Shown: one piece after another, positions 1 to 12,261 of the stretch | Numbering within the stretch: the first letter of the stretch is position 1 | Layout: each line of letters begins with the position of its first letter | From: Piezodorus guildinii | Taxonomy: Eukaryota > Arthropoda > Insecta > Hemiptera > Pentatomidae | DNA length: 64,000 bases | Direction of reading: 5' to 3' | Assembly (NCBI GenBank): GCA_023052935.1 | Contig: CM041292.1 | Coordinates: 138,832,951 to 138,896,950 of the forward strand | The notes under the pieces: generated by a model | Told to the model about the DNA's origin: nothing | Database searches by the model: none | Seen by the model: the letters and a program-made list of their open reading frames with translations, nothing else | Translations under genes and position numbers: made by a program

Positions 1-680
1 ATGATTATTACCTGTGATAATTTCGTTGAATGTTTCGGACATACACATCTCTCTTAGATTGAATAAATTCAGAAGTTTTAATTGCTTATTCAAAATACTA
101 TTAGACTATCGCGGTTAGGCGAAACGTAAGTCGTTTTGAAATCGATTTAAAGGTTATAAACATTGTTTTCCATTGATTGCCATGCGAAAAATGAATTATT
201 TAACAATTTTGTTGAGAACAGATTTGATTGTCTCTTGTAGTTTCCTCAGCATAACTCTTAGTAGATTAGGATTTTGAAGAATATTAAAAAAAAAAAAAAA
301 ATATCCCATAATTATTGCAATCAGTCTTTGTTGATCAAATTCTTTTTATTATGACTTGCAAACTATGTATTTTATAACCTAAATCTTCCATGCATGCTTT
401 ATTTGAATTACTAGGACCATTGCCTAATCCCATTTTTTATAAGAATTTATTTTTCCAATAGAGAATCGGAATACTTTAACCTTCCATTATTTATTTCTAT
501 TAGTAGCTTATATTCTATTAATTTAAATCCTATATTTGAATATTATTTTCCGTGTTCATATTTCTGTTGCATGATTTTCAAATATATTCAATAAATCCAC
601 CAGATCGGCCATAATATTGTTATCGATATGCTCTTGCAAATTATTTCTAGCCTTATTCTTCTCTCTTAATTTCAATCTTT
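1..680. other. AT-rich intergenic DNA, no gene seen
   Basis: I see no coding exon, RNA gene or recognisable repeat here. There is a poly(A) run near 285-301. The right edge grades into the decayed retroelement that follows. Confidence 0.5.
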
Positions 681-683
681 ATT

Positions 684-2460
684 TTTTTGTTTTCGATACT
701 CATTTTTTTCATTTTTGTTATTACTTTATTTCTTACTTTATTTCGATGGACAAAAATTACAGACCTCTTTAATATTATCCCTGATTCATTCGTCTTCTTC
801 TTTCTTTTCTCCTATTCTGCCTGTTCGAGTGGTGTTACCAGCCAGCGGTTTCAGGCGTCTCGGTCCCTTGTTATGTTTCTTATCTCGCCAGCTGTTGTTT
901 GTCTTCCAATGCCTTCGATGAGGCCTAGATAGGAGCTCCTAGTCTACCTCTGGGCCTGTTTTCCAAAGGTTTCAACTCTATTGTTTTTTATGGGTCCGTA
1001 TGGTGTTCTATGCGACAGACATGTCCAAACAACATTAGCTGACGATTTTCTGTTATTTCAAGTATAGGGCATATCCCTAATTATCTCATTTCGGATACGA
1101 TCTCTTCTTGTTTTTCCAATTGCCCTCCTTAGAAACCTCATCTCAGCCGCCGTGATCCCGTAATCTTTCAGATCTAAACCTAGCTCTCGGATCCAGAAAG
1201 AAGAACCGGGATGTAAAATGTCTTCAATACATGTAGCTTTGTGTCTTGACCTATCTCTCTGTTTCCGATGATTGAATTGCAGATCTGGCCTTTGAGATTC
1301 TGTTTGTAATTTCTGGGTCCACTCTTATAGATCTGTTGATCAGGGTACCCTGATGGTGTCAGTGAAGCCTGACACTACCTAAATATCTCATCGTTACAGG
1401 AAATCCTGATATTTTATTGGGTTCTTCCAATTTGTATGATCTTAGTCTTGGCTGAGTTTATTGTTGCAGTGACGCGCTCGATAGCTTCATAATCGATAAT
1501 AAATAACCGCATGAGTATTATGAAAAGTAACACATGTTTTTTTGGAAAAAGGAGGTTACACAGAGATTAGTCCGGAACCGTGTTATATCGCAGGTCTGCT
1601 TAATTGACATTATTTTATAATATGAGCTCATTGTAAGTTAATAATCAGTTTTTGTTTATTCCCTTTAGCTAATCTTAAATTTGTGAAATCTTTTTTGTTT
1701 ATTTTCCTGTTATTAATTTTGATTAAATTGTTCTGTTAAAAATCTGAGTAACTATTGTTGTTTACATTTAATCTTGCATAACGAGGCTAAATTGTAATTT
1801 CCTTCTTTTATAACTCCTTGTACCACTCAGTAAGAGCTTGTTGAAATATCTCCGAAGTGTCTGCAATGAGAACTATATCATCCGCAAAGAGCAGGAACTG
1901 GACAACGACTAGGAGTAAAATTCCCTAAATAGGTTAGGGTAGTGTGTTCTTTTACAGCATACAGCAATTTTATTAATATAGATTGATAGAAGAGTAGGGG
2001 GCTAAGTGAGTCTCCCTGCTTGACTCCCATTTTTATCTTGGAAATATTTGGATTCCTGACCATTTAGGCGGACCATGCCCTTTGTTTCCTGATACGTTGA
2101 TTTAACGGCCTCTGTTAGTTTAGGAGTAAATGTTTTTAATCTCAGAGCTTTCTAGATTTCTTCTCTGGGGACCGAATCAAAGGCTGCCCATAGGTCTAGA
2201 ATACATGCTCTTATCACTGTCCCAAGCCTTTTCTATTATGTTTCTGAGTGTGAAAATGTGGTTCTGGCGTTTATTTTTCGGCCTAAAAGAACTTTGCAGG
2301 AATGGTTCCTCAAAGCGTCTTATTCTTTTCTCTAGTAAACTGGTATATTTCTTATTCAGTACCGGAGGTAGGCAAAGGTTCTATAGTTGGAACACTTACC
2401 CTGACTTCCTTTTTTATGAAGTAGGGTAAAAATGTTGAATTCCCAATCCTTCAATATCTT
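684..2460 (-). mobile_element. Decayed non-LTR retrotransposon (reverse transcriptase and C-terminal part)
   Basis: Read on the minus strand, several reverse transcriptase landmarks appear in the right order but in different frames. Motif A reads AFDSVPREE at about 2212-2158. GVKQGDSLSPLLF follows at about 2035-1995. The catalytic box FADDIVLIA is at about 1900-1864. Further on are a C-terminal ENRQLMLFGHV block at about 1065-1010 and a GRPR-like block near 950. These are typical of endonuclease-encoding LINEs of the RTE/CR1-like kind. Frameshifts and stops break the frame throughout, so this is a dead copy. The 5' part with the endonuclease is missing. The clade is uncertain. Confidence 0.8.
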
Positions 2461-2589
2461 TTTATTTTATCAGGGCGATTCTATGTTTTTAGAACTAATA
2501 TTATTCTGATATCTTCTTTATATAAGTTTTTGTGAATGATTCGCAATTAATAACTCTTGTCAGACCCATATTACGCTCCTCGATAGGAT

Positions 2590-2770
2590 CTAATGTTGTT
2601 GTTGTTGTTTTGGTTTTAAGGGCAAAAAACTGCGAGTGGTTATTATTGTCCAAAACATCTTCAGAAGACGATTAACTTACCTATGATGAAGACAAAAAAA
2701 AATTATAATAAATAAAAAATAATAATAAATAAAAAAAAGATAAATAAATACAAATTGTGAGTAAAATATC
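2590..2770. repeat. Low-complexity tails: (GTT)n and A-rich (AAAT)n
   Basis: A short GTT repeat at about 2595-2612 is followed by an A-rich stretch with AAT/AAAT units at about 2693-2755. The A-rich stretch is on the 3' side of the minus-strand RNase H fragment that follows, so the two may belong together, but the junction is not defined. Confidence 0.5.
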
Positions 2771-2789
2771 AAAAAGTGCGTAAAATAGC

Positions 2790-3575
2790 CTGAATGTGTT
2801 AAATGAGGTGATATAAACGAATGTTCTTCACCAATTGAATGACACCGTCGACGGCCCAATCACTATCGCCCAATGCCTCCGAGACTTTACGTGGTACGCA
2901 AAATTTTACAAATTCCCTACTATAACGAGGTCACTCTTCAAAATTATGACTTACTGTGAGAGCCACTTTACACAGTTGACATCGAGGTGGATCTCTTCGT
3001 GCCATGAGGTGCTCATGAGTGAAACGGCAGTGTCCTATCCTAAGGCGGGCGATAACTACCTCCTCACGCCTGCACATTCTTGATGATGAGCCCCAGCACC
3101 TGATGGTCGGTTTGACATTTTTCAATTTGTTGTTTTCAAGAGCGGTCCAAGACTGTTGCCATTCAACTATGATCTTCGCGTTTACTGGCTAAAACAGCTC
3201 AGATGATGAAATAAAAGAGGGCGTTATTTCTTCTAGTGAATGTGCCTCTGTTGCTGCTCTGTCGACTTCCTCATTCCCTGATATTCCGGAATGACTGGGA
3301 ATCCAAAATAAATTGATTTTTTTTGAGGAGTCCTCCAACTGTTTGATTGCGAAGTGGACCTCCTGTACAATAGGGTTTGCTGAGAATGGATTGAAAATGG
3401 CTCTGAAAGCACTGAGCGAGTCAGAACAAATGATTACTGACTTTTCTAATGCTGTTCTAGCTAGATGAACTGCTTTTAGAATAGCTGCCAATTCGGCAGT
3501 AAAAACACTATCAAGTTTGTACTTGTGAGTTTGGTCAACGTCTAATACAGCGCACGACGTCGATTCAATTGTTTT
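2790..3575 (-). mobile_element. 3' part of a non-LTR retrotransposon: RNase H domain and C-terminal Cys/His tail
   Basis: On the minus strand an RNase H domain can be read from about 3570. It contains TAELAAIL (carrying the expected catalytic Glu), then CSDSLSA (catalytic Asp), then WIPSHSGISGNEEVDRAA, the signature of the C-terminal RNase H of I, R1 and related elements. After a frameshift the typical tail LRIGHCRFTHEHLM...CQLCKVALTVSH is readable at about 3050-2940. The piece has no RT domain and is frame-broken, so it is a 5'-truncated dead copy. The same kind of domain recurs at 36.6-37.4 kb. Confidence 0.85.
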
Positions 3576-4560
3576 TTTAATGTTAATTATGTTTTTCTAA
3601 TGTTAATAATGTAGGATCTAATGTTAATTATATTATTTCTTTCATATTATAAAATGTCATAATTGATTGGATTTAAGGAATACAGTGTTATCCGCGTATA
3701 TTTATGAGTATCCTCATGTTTAAACGCAGTAGATTTTTGGAAAAAGTAAATCATTCTCTATTTAAATTCTATATCTTATTCATCAAATAAAATGATTTTT
3801 ATTCTAAATATCATTTCCTTGATTTTTTATTGTAACCAAGCCGTCTATTCCTAATTGGAAACTTAGTTCTTAAACAATAATTACGACTTTAAATTTCCAA
3901 ATTGTGCATTATCTTTATGTTCACAAACTTTCTTCTAGAAAGCGAACATCTTGTTCTACCAACCTCTTAATCTCCTTCGCAACAGAACTTCATCCACCTG
4001 CTTGAACATTTTACTTTGAGCTATATCTAGAATTTTTATTTGGCATTTATCAACCGGAAGCATTTCCCATAAACAGAACAGAAATTGTTCATTGCTTATA
4101 ATTAACTTTTTATCTCAGAGAGATCATAATAAGCATTGTTAGTGGTATTTGTAAAATTATAATATATAAAGTCATTCAAACGTCAGCCATATTTTTGTAA
4201 ATTGAAAATCATGGGGAAAACAGGTGAACATTGTTTGGAAACTTTAGATTTTTCATACACTCTTCCAATAAATTTATGTATAAAAGACCTTAATCGGTAA
4301 AATACATTTTTTAATTTTAGGTTTATTATTATTTCAAAAATTCTTTTACTTTCTTTTTTTTTCCTTTTCACTTTCCTCATTCCCATTATATTAAAACCCT
4401 AACTGAATTTCAAACATTTCCTTACTCAGTAATCCTGCTTCCAGGAAATGATTTGCACCCATTAAATGTAAAAATATTATATGTGTATTTAAAACCGGTT
4501 TAAAACCAAACAACATATAAATTTTTTAAAAATAAATAAAGAGTTATTATAATTAAAACA
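3576..4560. other. AT-rich intergenic DNA, no gene seen
   Basis: No coding, RNA or repeat feature that I can support. Short reading frames here are lysine- or phenylalanine-rich translations of AT-rich DNA. Confidence 0.5.
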
Positions 4561-4569
4561 GTACAAAAC

Positions 4570-4742
4570 TGTACCTATAGAACCCATGAAAGGTGTTGGG
4601 TTCAGAGCATATAGATTCGTAATGTTTCACGGCCAACGGCAGTTATGCCTTGATCACGCTCAGCCGCCAGCTTTTTTTCCCCCCAAATTTTGGATACTCA
4701 CTTTATAGGGATAGGGTGTATCCCAGGAGGGTCATCCCCAGG
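4570..4742 (-). repeat. SINE-B fragment (body and 3' end, tRNA head missing)
   Basis: The reverse complement matches the body of the complete SINE at 62190-62512. Shared blocks are the GGGGATGACCCTCCTGGGA-like stretch, CTGGCGGCTGAGCGTGATC, GGCCGTTGGCC-like bases and the 3' end reading GGTACAG followed by T-rich bases. The tRNA-like promoter region is absent, so it is 5'-truncated or broken where it meets the LINE fragment at 4743 onward. Confidence 0.75.
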
Positions 4743-5230
4743 GAAAATACGGAAAATCTTTGTCAAGTTCCTTTCCAAGAATGTTTCCTAGATTCACTAA
4801 CAATGTGCTTTCAGATAATCCTCTTGTGAACATAAATAGACCAGTTTTACTGAGACTTATTTGCCATAAATTCTTTCGAGGGCTTCTTTTAAATAACCTG
4901 TGCACATTTAACCTCTTCACTCCACTAATCTGTTCTTTGGTTTCATGTTAACTTTCTGCACATATCTCTGTAGCAGTATCCAGTATACAGCATCTAAAAT
5001 ACGACAATATTTCTTCTATATTCTTTTCCAGATCTATCGATGGGTGTTGATGATCTAGCAAGTTTGCATACAAGGCTCTTTTCTCAAGATCCCGCAGTAC
5101 TGCCGTATCAATCTTATCATATGCTTTGGGTTTCCTCTTGATCAGCTTCATATTCCGGGAATCTCCAACGAGATCAAGTGGTCTGTGCTGAGCTCTGTAC
5201 CCTGATTACTTTTACGTCAGTAAAATAGCA
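4743..5230 (-). mobile_element. LINE fragment: end of endonuclease and linker to RT
   Basis: On the minus strand a frame ending at 4948 reads KPKAYDKIDTAVLRDLEKRA followed by an acidic helix-rich stretch. This is the linker usual between the endonuclease and reverse transcriptase of RTE/CR1-like LINEs. Upstream (5230-5155) a broken frame gives the end of an endonuclease with a SSAxTxxHLI-like stretch; downstream a second frame (4920-4740) contains SPRKNLWQ, resembling the KKxxWW part of the same linker. No catalytic motif is left. The assignment rests on family pattern and is less sure than for the RT fragments. Confidence 0.5.
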
Positions 5231-6365
5231 TCTTATATTCTTACTGTTGATGAAATAGATAATGATGCTATTTCCTTTCCTATCCAGATAATGTAATTTA
5301 CAGCACATCTTTAGGGAAGAGGGATGTATTGCATATTTACAGATCAGATTCTATACAGAATTCCATGTGTTTCATTCCATTTCTGAATTCACTGAAGACA
5401 AGGATGGTTTAATAAAGTTGCTCTCAGATATCAAGGGATCCATTGTACACAGAGCCTTAAAAATGAGGAAAACTAAAATTCTAAACGAAAGTGAACTAAA
5501 AACAATCTCAAATCTTGCCAAAAACTTCTCTTCCAAAATTAGCATGACTTTTAAGAAAACGAATTAAAAAGATGGTAAAAATAATTCAATTGAATATATA
5601 TATATATATATATAAAGGAATATATAAGCAATGCTGAGAAGACAAGGATGTCAGATACTAGAGCATCGTCTTACTAGTTATTATACATTAAATGAATAAA
5701 CAACAACACAAGTTCAATAATAAAAATAACCAAGGAATATTAAAAAAGAAAAGAAATAAAAATAGCCAAATAATCATCCAGTACCTTGAAATTACCGTGA
5801 AATCAAACAAATATAGGTGCCCTTCCTCTCATCAGAAAAAGGAACTATTCAAAATAAAATATATGTAATTGGATAGTTTCCAAATTGGAACTAGAATGAC
5901 TTGCTAAATATTATTTGATCCATTCAGTTCTAGGAAAATCTAACTGCTATTTTAGAGTGTTTTTATAGCCGCTCAGAAATAACTCATGCTACTAAATCTT
6001 TGATTCTAATTTGTTCAATAATAAACGGCCTCAGATATTCTAGGTCAGTCTAACTTAAGAATTTTCTTGAGATATTATAAATATAATGATAGAAATACTA
6101 ATATTTACATAATTCTTCGTAATTGAAATAATTAATTATTTAAATAAATATTATACTAAATTACTGTTCTCTCCCCTTTCCCTCAAGGAATTGTGCATTG
6201 GTACATATTGTTTTTTGTTTGTAATATATGAATACATTGTCCCTACAAAGTAAAGAACACGATGATGAAAAGTCATTTGTTCGGAATTTAATAGTTTTAT
6301 TTAAACCATCAGAAATCAGCTAAAGTAAATCTTATTAACTCGAATATGAGGATCAACGAATTTAT
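5231..6365. other. AT-rich intergenic DNA with a short (TA)n tract
   Basis: There is a (TA) microsatellite at about 5595-5614. Nothing else is recognisable; a plus-strand frame at 5367-5567 has no known motif. Confidence 0.45.
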
Positions 6366-6830
6366 TAGAACCAGATAGTACAAGTCAAAAAGACTAGATG
6401 ATTAAATTTTCATTGACATGGAAAAAGTACACGATTGTATGTATGCCCGCAAACTCCTACGGAAATACCTAAAGAAGGTTAGAATAGACCAAGGAATCGT
6501 AGATCTAATTAGAGAAATTTATCCAAATAATAAGTGCCAAATGAAAATAGTCCCGTTATTGTCCAGGGAATTTCAAAACGGAAAAGGGTTACCGCAAGGC
6601 TACTGCATGTCTCCCACCCTATTTAAAATATACATTGACGGGTACCTTAAAGGATAGGTGCAGAAATGTGGGAAATAGGTCGTCGAAATGAGAGGAAAAA
6701 ACCTATTTATTATTTTCTGATGATCATGTATTAATTGCATAAGATGAAGAGGATATAAGTTACCAATTCAGAAAAAAATAGATCATTATAAATAAGGAGG
6801 AACGCCAAATATTCAATAATCAAAATTCAA
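6366..6830 (+). mobile_element. Reverse transcriptase fragment of a non-LTR element
   Basis: The plus-strand frame reads FIDMEKVHDCM (motif A with its Asp) from about 6410. Next come IVDLIREIYPNNKCQMKI and GLPQGYCMSPTLFKIYID, the motif B region, ending at a stop at 6655. After a frameshift, FSDDHVLIA at about 6715-6742 gives a degenerate YADD box with both Asp residues. Only the RT palm is present. A family D repeat begins directly afterwards. It is a non-functional remnant. Confidence 0.8.
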
Positions 6831-6837
6831 ATAATCA

Positions 6838-7172
6838 AAAATTGTTAAGTCCGTTTATGAGAAAATCGAGAAAAAGGTGCAAAATGCATGGTATAAAGTG
6901 GCTCTTATTGTTGGTCGATCTTGATAAAAAAGTTACTTTAATATCCCCGGCGTATAGTTGTCTTAAATATGAAATTTCAGTTTAGTACGGCTTCTATTTT
7001 TTCCCCTAGACTTACCGCACACGGACACACCCACAGAACTTTTGGTCTGGTCATTTGGAATCAAGGGGCCTTAAAACTAAATTGCCGGTGAAAACTGGAA
7101 TTAAAATTGCAATACTAAAATTCACGATTGCAATACTTTCCCTTACTTTATATTTCATGAATAGGTAAGATA
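6838..7172 (+). repeat. Family D (Helentron/DINE-like) copy, 3' half
   Basis: It matches other D copies from GAGAAAATCGAGAAAAAGG through TGCAAAATGCATGGTATAAA, the CTTACCGCACACGGACAC block and CCGGTGAAAACTGGAATT, up to the 3' hairpin region (CTTAC...GTAAG) near 7140-7170. The 5' half is absent. Confidence 0.75.
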
Positions 7173-7939
7173 AAGTAATATAATTATATAAAGGAAAGTT
7201 ATAAGAAGGAGGCTATAATAAAATCAATAAGTTGATTCGAGCGTTCGGAGAATTATGCCTACCTTATTTACGGCTTTCACTTGAATTATCTTGGCATTGA
7301 TTTAATCCGATGATGGGTATGTTGGCCAGGCAACGTGGGGTCTGATGGCGAATCAATTATTGGAACGTTGGAAACGGTATTAATCCTTTCCAAGAGTATA
7401 TTGAAATTCGCACTCAAGTTCTGCCTGATCTATTTTAGGAGTATAAAAAAAAGAGTAATTTTTCAGACTTTTTTAAAGTTTTTTACGTACTACACCTTAA
7501 AAAAGCATTTATACAAGCACTTTTACTCTTTAAATTATGTAATATTAAACTTCCATCGGTATATATTTTAAAATACGCCAAGTCGTAAGGAAAATACACG
7601 TGTAAACTTCAAGGTAGGCAATTTTTCATACTTGGAAAAAAAAAGTTGTTAGGAGAATAATAAAGAATCAGTATTTATATTTTAGTATATTAGTATATTA
7701 GGCAAAGATCTCCGTTTTGCTTGTTTAAACGTTAAGGCCTTATCAGGACGGCCATCTTCAGGGCTAGTTCTTTGACTGACTGTTGCATCTTCCTAATTTA
7801 AAAAAAAAAAATATTATTTGAAGATAAAACGTTTGCATAAATGTTACATTATTTTCGGAAAAAATTCTGAATGCTGTGGGCTCTTAAGTATAGATATCAG
7901 CGTAAATTAATGTGTGTAAAATCTTTCTATAGAAAAAAA
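7173..7939. other. Intergenic DNA, no gene seen
   Basis: No supported feature. A short block near 7735-7770 contains TTATCAGGACGGCCATCTTC, which weakly recalls the arms of the foldback elements at 44.6 and 56.0 kb; I do not call it. Confidence 0.4.
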
Positions 7940-8710
7940 ATTTCTGTTGTTGGCAACAAACGATTATCGGTTTTTAAAATCAATTAAAGAACTATTAAAT
8001 AAATTTTGAATTATATTAAGTTTCATTGGAAACATGTTATAGATTAAAAATAAAGCAATATAAATTGCTTGTGCAATAATTCTATTATGTTTATGCTCTA
8101 TTCGTTATTTTACATTGTTTTCCCCAACTTTCGGCTTTTCAACGGTATAGTGTACATCTATGTTACTAATTCATTTCCAAAAGTACAAAAATTGAATACA
8201 AAAATAGGTTTGCTCTATTCTGCTGAAGTTAGATATCAAATTAGTTCAGCATATATATTTTATACGTTTTTTTTTTTCAATTCTAAAAAGATGATATGGT
8301 TAATTTTTAGAAATTTATTAACTAAACTATCGGCATTTAAGTTCTGTCAGACTATTTCAATCAAAATTAAACCTACAAAAAATTAAAGACCATTGAATTT
8401 AACATAGTGAGTTTAACCAAAATCATAAGAACCATTTTTGAGAAAATCGTAAAATGGTGCAAAATGCATGGTTTATGTGGTTCTTCTTTTTTTCCCGATT
8501 TTGATGAAAAAGCTGCTGAAAAACTCAGACCTATACGGTCTTAAAATATAAAATTTCAATTTAATAAAATTTTTCATTTTCGAGCTAAACTTACCACACA
8601 CCACAGACATACTTGTTCATTTGGACTCAGAGGACCCTAAAACGTGTATTTCCGGTGAAAACTCGAATTCAAAAATACTTTTCATATTTCATATAAAAGT
8701 AAGTGAAAGT
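7940..8710 (+). repeat. Family D copy, nearly full length
   Basis: This copy keeps the internal blocks of the family: the AAACATGTTATAG region, TTCGGCTTTTCAACGGTATA, ATGATATGGTTAATTTTTAG, GTGCAAAATGCATGGTTTAT, the CTTACCACACACCACAGACA block and CGTGTATTTCCGGTGAAAAC. It ends with the diagnostic 3' terminus GTAAGTGAAAGT at 8699-8710. The 5' end is diverged. Confidence 0.75.
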
Positions 8711-8718
8711 AAAAAAAA

Positions 8719-8910
8719 TCTGGAGCGGACAACACACGTTGCTAAAATTATCGGAAATATTCTTATAAATATATAAGACAGTATCGTATTTAAACCAAGT
8801 CAGGCTATTATTTCAATCAGAATAAAAGCTAAATAATATTGAAGCCTTTTAAATATTTTACATTGATATAGTGAGTTAAATCAAAATTATCAACAGCTCA
8901 TTTTACAGCA
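8719..8910 (+). repeat. Family D copy, internally deleted, head-to-tail with the previous one
   Basis: It begins with TCTGGAGCGGACAACACACG only eight bases after the 3' terminus of the preceding copy, so the two are head to tail. It then jumps to the CAGTATCGTATTTAAACCAA...CAGGCTATTATTTCAATCAG part of the family and stops near 8905. Confidence 0.65.
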
Positions 8911-9894
8911 AGATTGAACATTGAGAGGATAAAAAAAAAATAGTATGAATGAGGTTAGATATCAGGCTTTAAGGAAGTATATGGTAAAGACAAAGGAAAA
9001 CGGAGCTAGAATGAGGGGTTTATAAATAGAAGGTAAGTAACTGTGAAAAAGAGAGAAGTAGAAGAACCTGGGGTGAGGAGTTCAAGAATATAGAGAATGT
9101 TTTGGTTAGGATAGGAAGGCACCGAAACGATACTGTTACTGGAAATAAGTATTAACCGCTATTCCTAAAATTGCACAAAAACAGCTATTATCTATTCATT
9201 ATCTTTTACTGATTCTAACAAAAAGTTGTTAAAAATTAGCGATAACAATCATCTAGTTCCAAGAAATGATAAAAGTAAAAGTTATGATAAGCTGATACTT
9301 TTAGCTGTAAAAATTATGATTGTTTAGCTCCTATCTCAAAATGAACTTTAGTGTAAGTAAAAATATAGCTTTCATGAGGAATCGATTTAGGCCCGAAGCC
9401 CAAGGCATCTCAACATTCCATTTTAATTTTTCTATCCTAGATTTTCTGAATAATGGGATATGTTTTTATTTCCTCCAATTTATGATATAAAAATATCCAT
9501 TTCGATTGTTCATTTTACACGAAATTGTAGTGTCTCCATTTAGAGTTTTCATTTATTTTTCCAAAATGACAGTCCTAGATGAATAGGAACTGTGTACTGA
9601 AGATTTTTCCATTGGTTCCTCTGATTAAGAGAGATTCCTTTTTCTTAGTTATGGTTGAGACGTATTATATTAGGGTTTATATTGCCAAATGTTTTCGGAA
9701 ATTAACATATTTTTGTGATAAAGTTGAAAACAGTTATTAAAAAAGTCTTGGGAAATTCCAAACATTGGTACTTCAATAAACAAACATGTAGAATATCACT
9801 TAAATAAAAACCAAAGTTAATTTCTTAATAAAAACAAATCTGGAAATTTATTTTAAATAAAAATTGTACTCAGTTTCATTTTAAATATATTATT
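8911..9894. other. AT-rich intergenic DNA, no gene seen
   Basis: No coding, RNA or repeat feature I can support. Confidence 0.45.
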
Positions 9895-10129
9895 TAAATG
9901 AAATAACGTAACAGTATTAAATTGTTACGTATAATAATGAGTTCATGCCCTATTTGTCACTATCTATTACCTTTTAAAACTTTTTATTAAATATTTTATT
10001 CTAAAATCCTTCAATTTCCAACTGTATATCATACGTCTAGATTACTGTTCTTTTTATCAAAAATTAAAAAAATGCATTAAAAAATATGTTTGCTCTTTTC
10101 TCTCTTAGTCTGTCATCAAATTGGTTCAA

Positions 10130-10200
<71 letters not shown>

Positions 10201-10672
10201 CCATTCTTTACATATCCACAAAATTAAAGGCACTTCAGATGAAGAAAATTTAAACTATCGACATTTAATCCCTCTCAAAATATTCCAATCAGATTGAAAC
10301 ATACTCGTACATAGTATTAAAATCCATTCAATTTTACATTGATACAGCGAGTTTAATCGAAATCGTTCCAGCTGTTTTTGAGAAAATCGTGCAAAATGTA
10401 TGATATAAAGTAGTTCTTCCAGTCAGCTGATTTTATTGAAAAACTTGCTGTAGCATCTCACTCGTATAGTTGTCTCAAATAAGAAATTTAAGTTTCTTAC
10501 ACCTGTGTGTTTTTGTGCTGGACTTACCACAAACACGGACACATTGACTTTTTTGCGGGACTTCTTATTTGGACTTAGGGTACCTTAAAACGTGTATTTC
10601 GTTAAAAACTGGAATTTGAAAATTTACACGATCCCAAAACTTTACCTTACTCATATATACGTAAGTGAAAGT
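9895..10672 (+). repeat. Family D copy with an expanded (TA)n tract
   Basis: It shares the family blocks TTTCCAACTGTATATCATAC, TTAGTCTGTCATCAAATTGG, the 'GTGCAAAATGTATGATATAA' stretch and the 3' end (TTACC...ATACGTAAGTGAAAGT) ending at 10672. A (TA) tract of about 66 bases at 10133-10199 sits where other copies have the short sequence TTATATATTTAGCC, so this is an internal microsatellite of the element. Confidence 0.75.
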
Positions 10673-10679
10673 AAAACAA

Positions 10680-10985
10680 CTATAAGATTTATTGCAGTAT
10701 GTAAAATCATACAAAATACATAATGCTGTACCAAAAGTAGACCACTCTCTTAATTAACCACATCACAACATAAACAATACAATTTCTTCTTGATAACTAT
10801 TTTACAATCGTTGTTATAATTCCCAAAATGTCTCATAAGATCATTTTTGTTTGCTGTACATTTGAAAAAGAATCGGTTACTAAACTTGGTAATATATTCT
10901 TTAATAAGAGGTAGTCCCAAGTTTGAATGCGTGGTTTTAATTTCAGTATTGTATAACTTCCACTGATTCTTGAACATTTATTTTG
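10680..10985 (-). mobile_element. C-terminal end and 3' UTR of a Jockey-like element
   Basis: On the minus strand a 75-codon frame (10977-10750) contains IKTTHSNLGLPLIKEYITKF and NRFFFK...LMRHFGNYN. This is the pattern at the very C-terminus of Jockey-clade RT proteins. The following 3' UTR (10749-10680, reading AGAGAGTGGTCTACTTTTGG and ending TACTGCAATAAA) is repeated on the plus strand at 36440-36535, which shows that it is part of a dispersed element. The RT domain proper is missing, so this is a 5'-truncated copy. Confidence 0.65.
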
Positions 10986-11851
10986 GAGTGTTTCTATTGT
11001 TTATAATTATATGATAAAATAAACTTTATTCACATATTGACAAATTGACAACATGTTTATAAATGATTTCGGATGAGTCATCCTAACAATCAGTTAAATA
11101 TTTTTGTTTTTTGGTAATTATAGTCCATTAGCCTAAATGACAAAACATATAGTCGAATTAAACTGAGGTTATATTACGATTGTAGGAAAAATTATTGTTT
11201 ATAATTTGATTTAGACATATGGCTGAAAATTGGGCATGCGTAAGTAAGAATTGGCCGTGAAGAAGGTTTATATAACAGTAATTTATTGGGTACATTTAGT
11301 TTAGAGTGTCGGTTAAAATGTGGATTTATAGAACACAGAGCTCTGTTGGCTTCATTTCTTAATAAGTATTAGAACTTGGAAAATCGAAAAACATTTTGAT
11401 TGGAATGTCGTTTATTTTCCCTTGAAATGTGGAAGTGGACGAACGGTAAAGTGGGTAGGTCCGAGATTTCGTTTGTGCCCTAATCGAAACTTCCCGCGGG
11501 ACCAATTTATCTCCTTTTACTCAATTAATCTACCTCGCGCCCACTTACGCCTCTTACTTCGCAGACCCAGGAGCTTGAGGATCGAGAGCATCGTTAATGA
11601 ATTTGCTCACTTTGTTTGATTAAGAGTAATCGGCAGCCAATTAAAAGTCAAGTAACTGATAGAATCTCAACTTTACCAGGTTCTTCTTGGTATGTCAGTC
11701 GTTAAATTATTTTCATGAGGATTCAACGTAAGCTGAGCCTAGAACCGAAAGGATACATCTCCCATGTACTTGTCTTGTCCTGAAATTTGCCTCGCCTCAC
11801 CATTGAGCTTTTAGCAAATAGTTGTCATATTCATGGTGCCGGGCCTAAAAA
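10986..11851. other. Intergenic DNA, no gene seen
   Basis: No supported feature. A plus-strand frame at 11422-11619 is arginine-rich but shows no domain or splice context that I recognise. Confidence 0.4.
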
Positions 11852-12260
11852 CTCTGCAAATTATTACACAATGGTTTATTATTTCCAAATAACAATATTA
11901 GGGTATAACTGTTTATATAGCTGTTGATAGGCAATTATGTTATATGAAAAGCAATAGTTCAAAGGATAATGGCATATTACTAATTACAAAACGCTATATC
12001 TCTGCTAGTTCTGTTTTTTTTGTTTTTGTTTTTTCAATTTGTAGAAAATGTAATTATCCATTCAATAGCACTAAGAGCAAAACTTTTAAAATATTTATTT
12101 ATTAATTAGGAGAAACTTTTTTTTATTCTTCATTCGGATTCTGCGCATCTTGAAAAGTAAGCCCTTAAATTTTGAAGGGGGTCGGTTATTTATTATTATT
12201 TTTTTTTTTTTGTCGACCACAAAGGTTCTATATTGAAAATAATAAACCAAAGTCATCTTT
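11852..12260 (-). repeat. Family E dispersed repeat
   Basis: The reverse complement matches 52112-52592 over almost its whole length: TTTGGTTTATTATTTTCAAT, an internal A-run, CTTACATTTCAAGAT-like bases, GCAGAATC(T/C)GAAT, and the 3' end with AACAGTTATACCCTAA and CCATTGTGTAATAATTTGCA. A third, 3'-only copy lies at 40205-40462. No coding capacity is seen; its class is unknown. Confidence 0.75.
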
Positions 12261-12261
12261 A

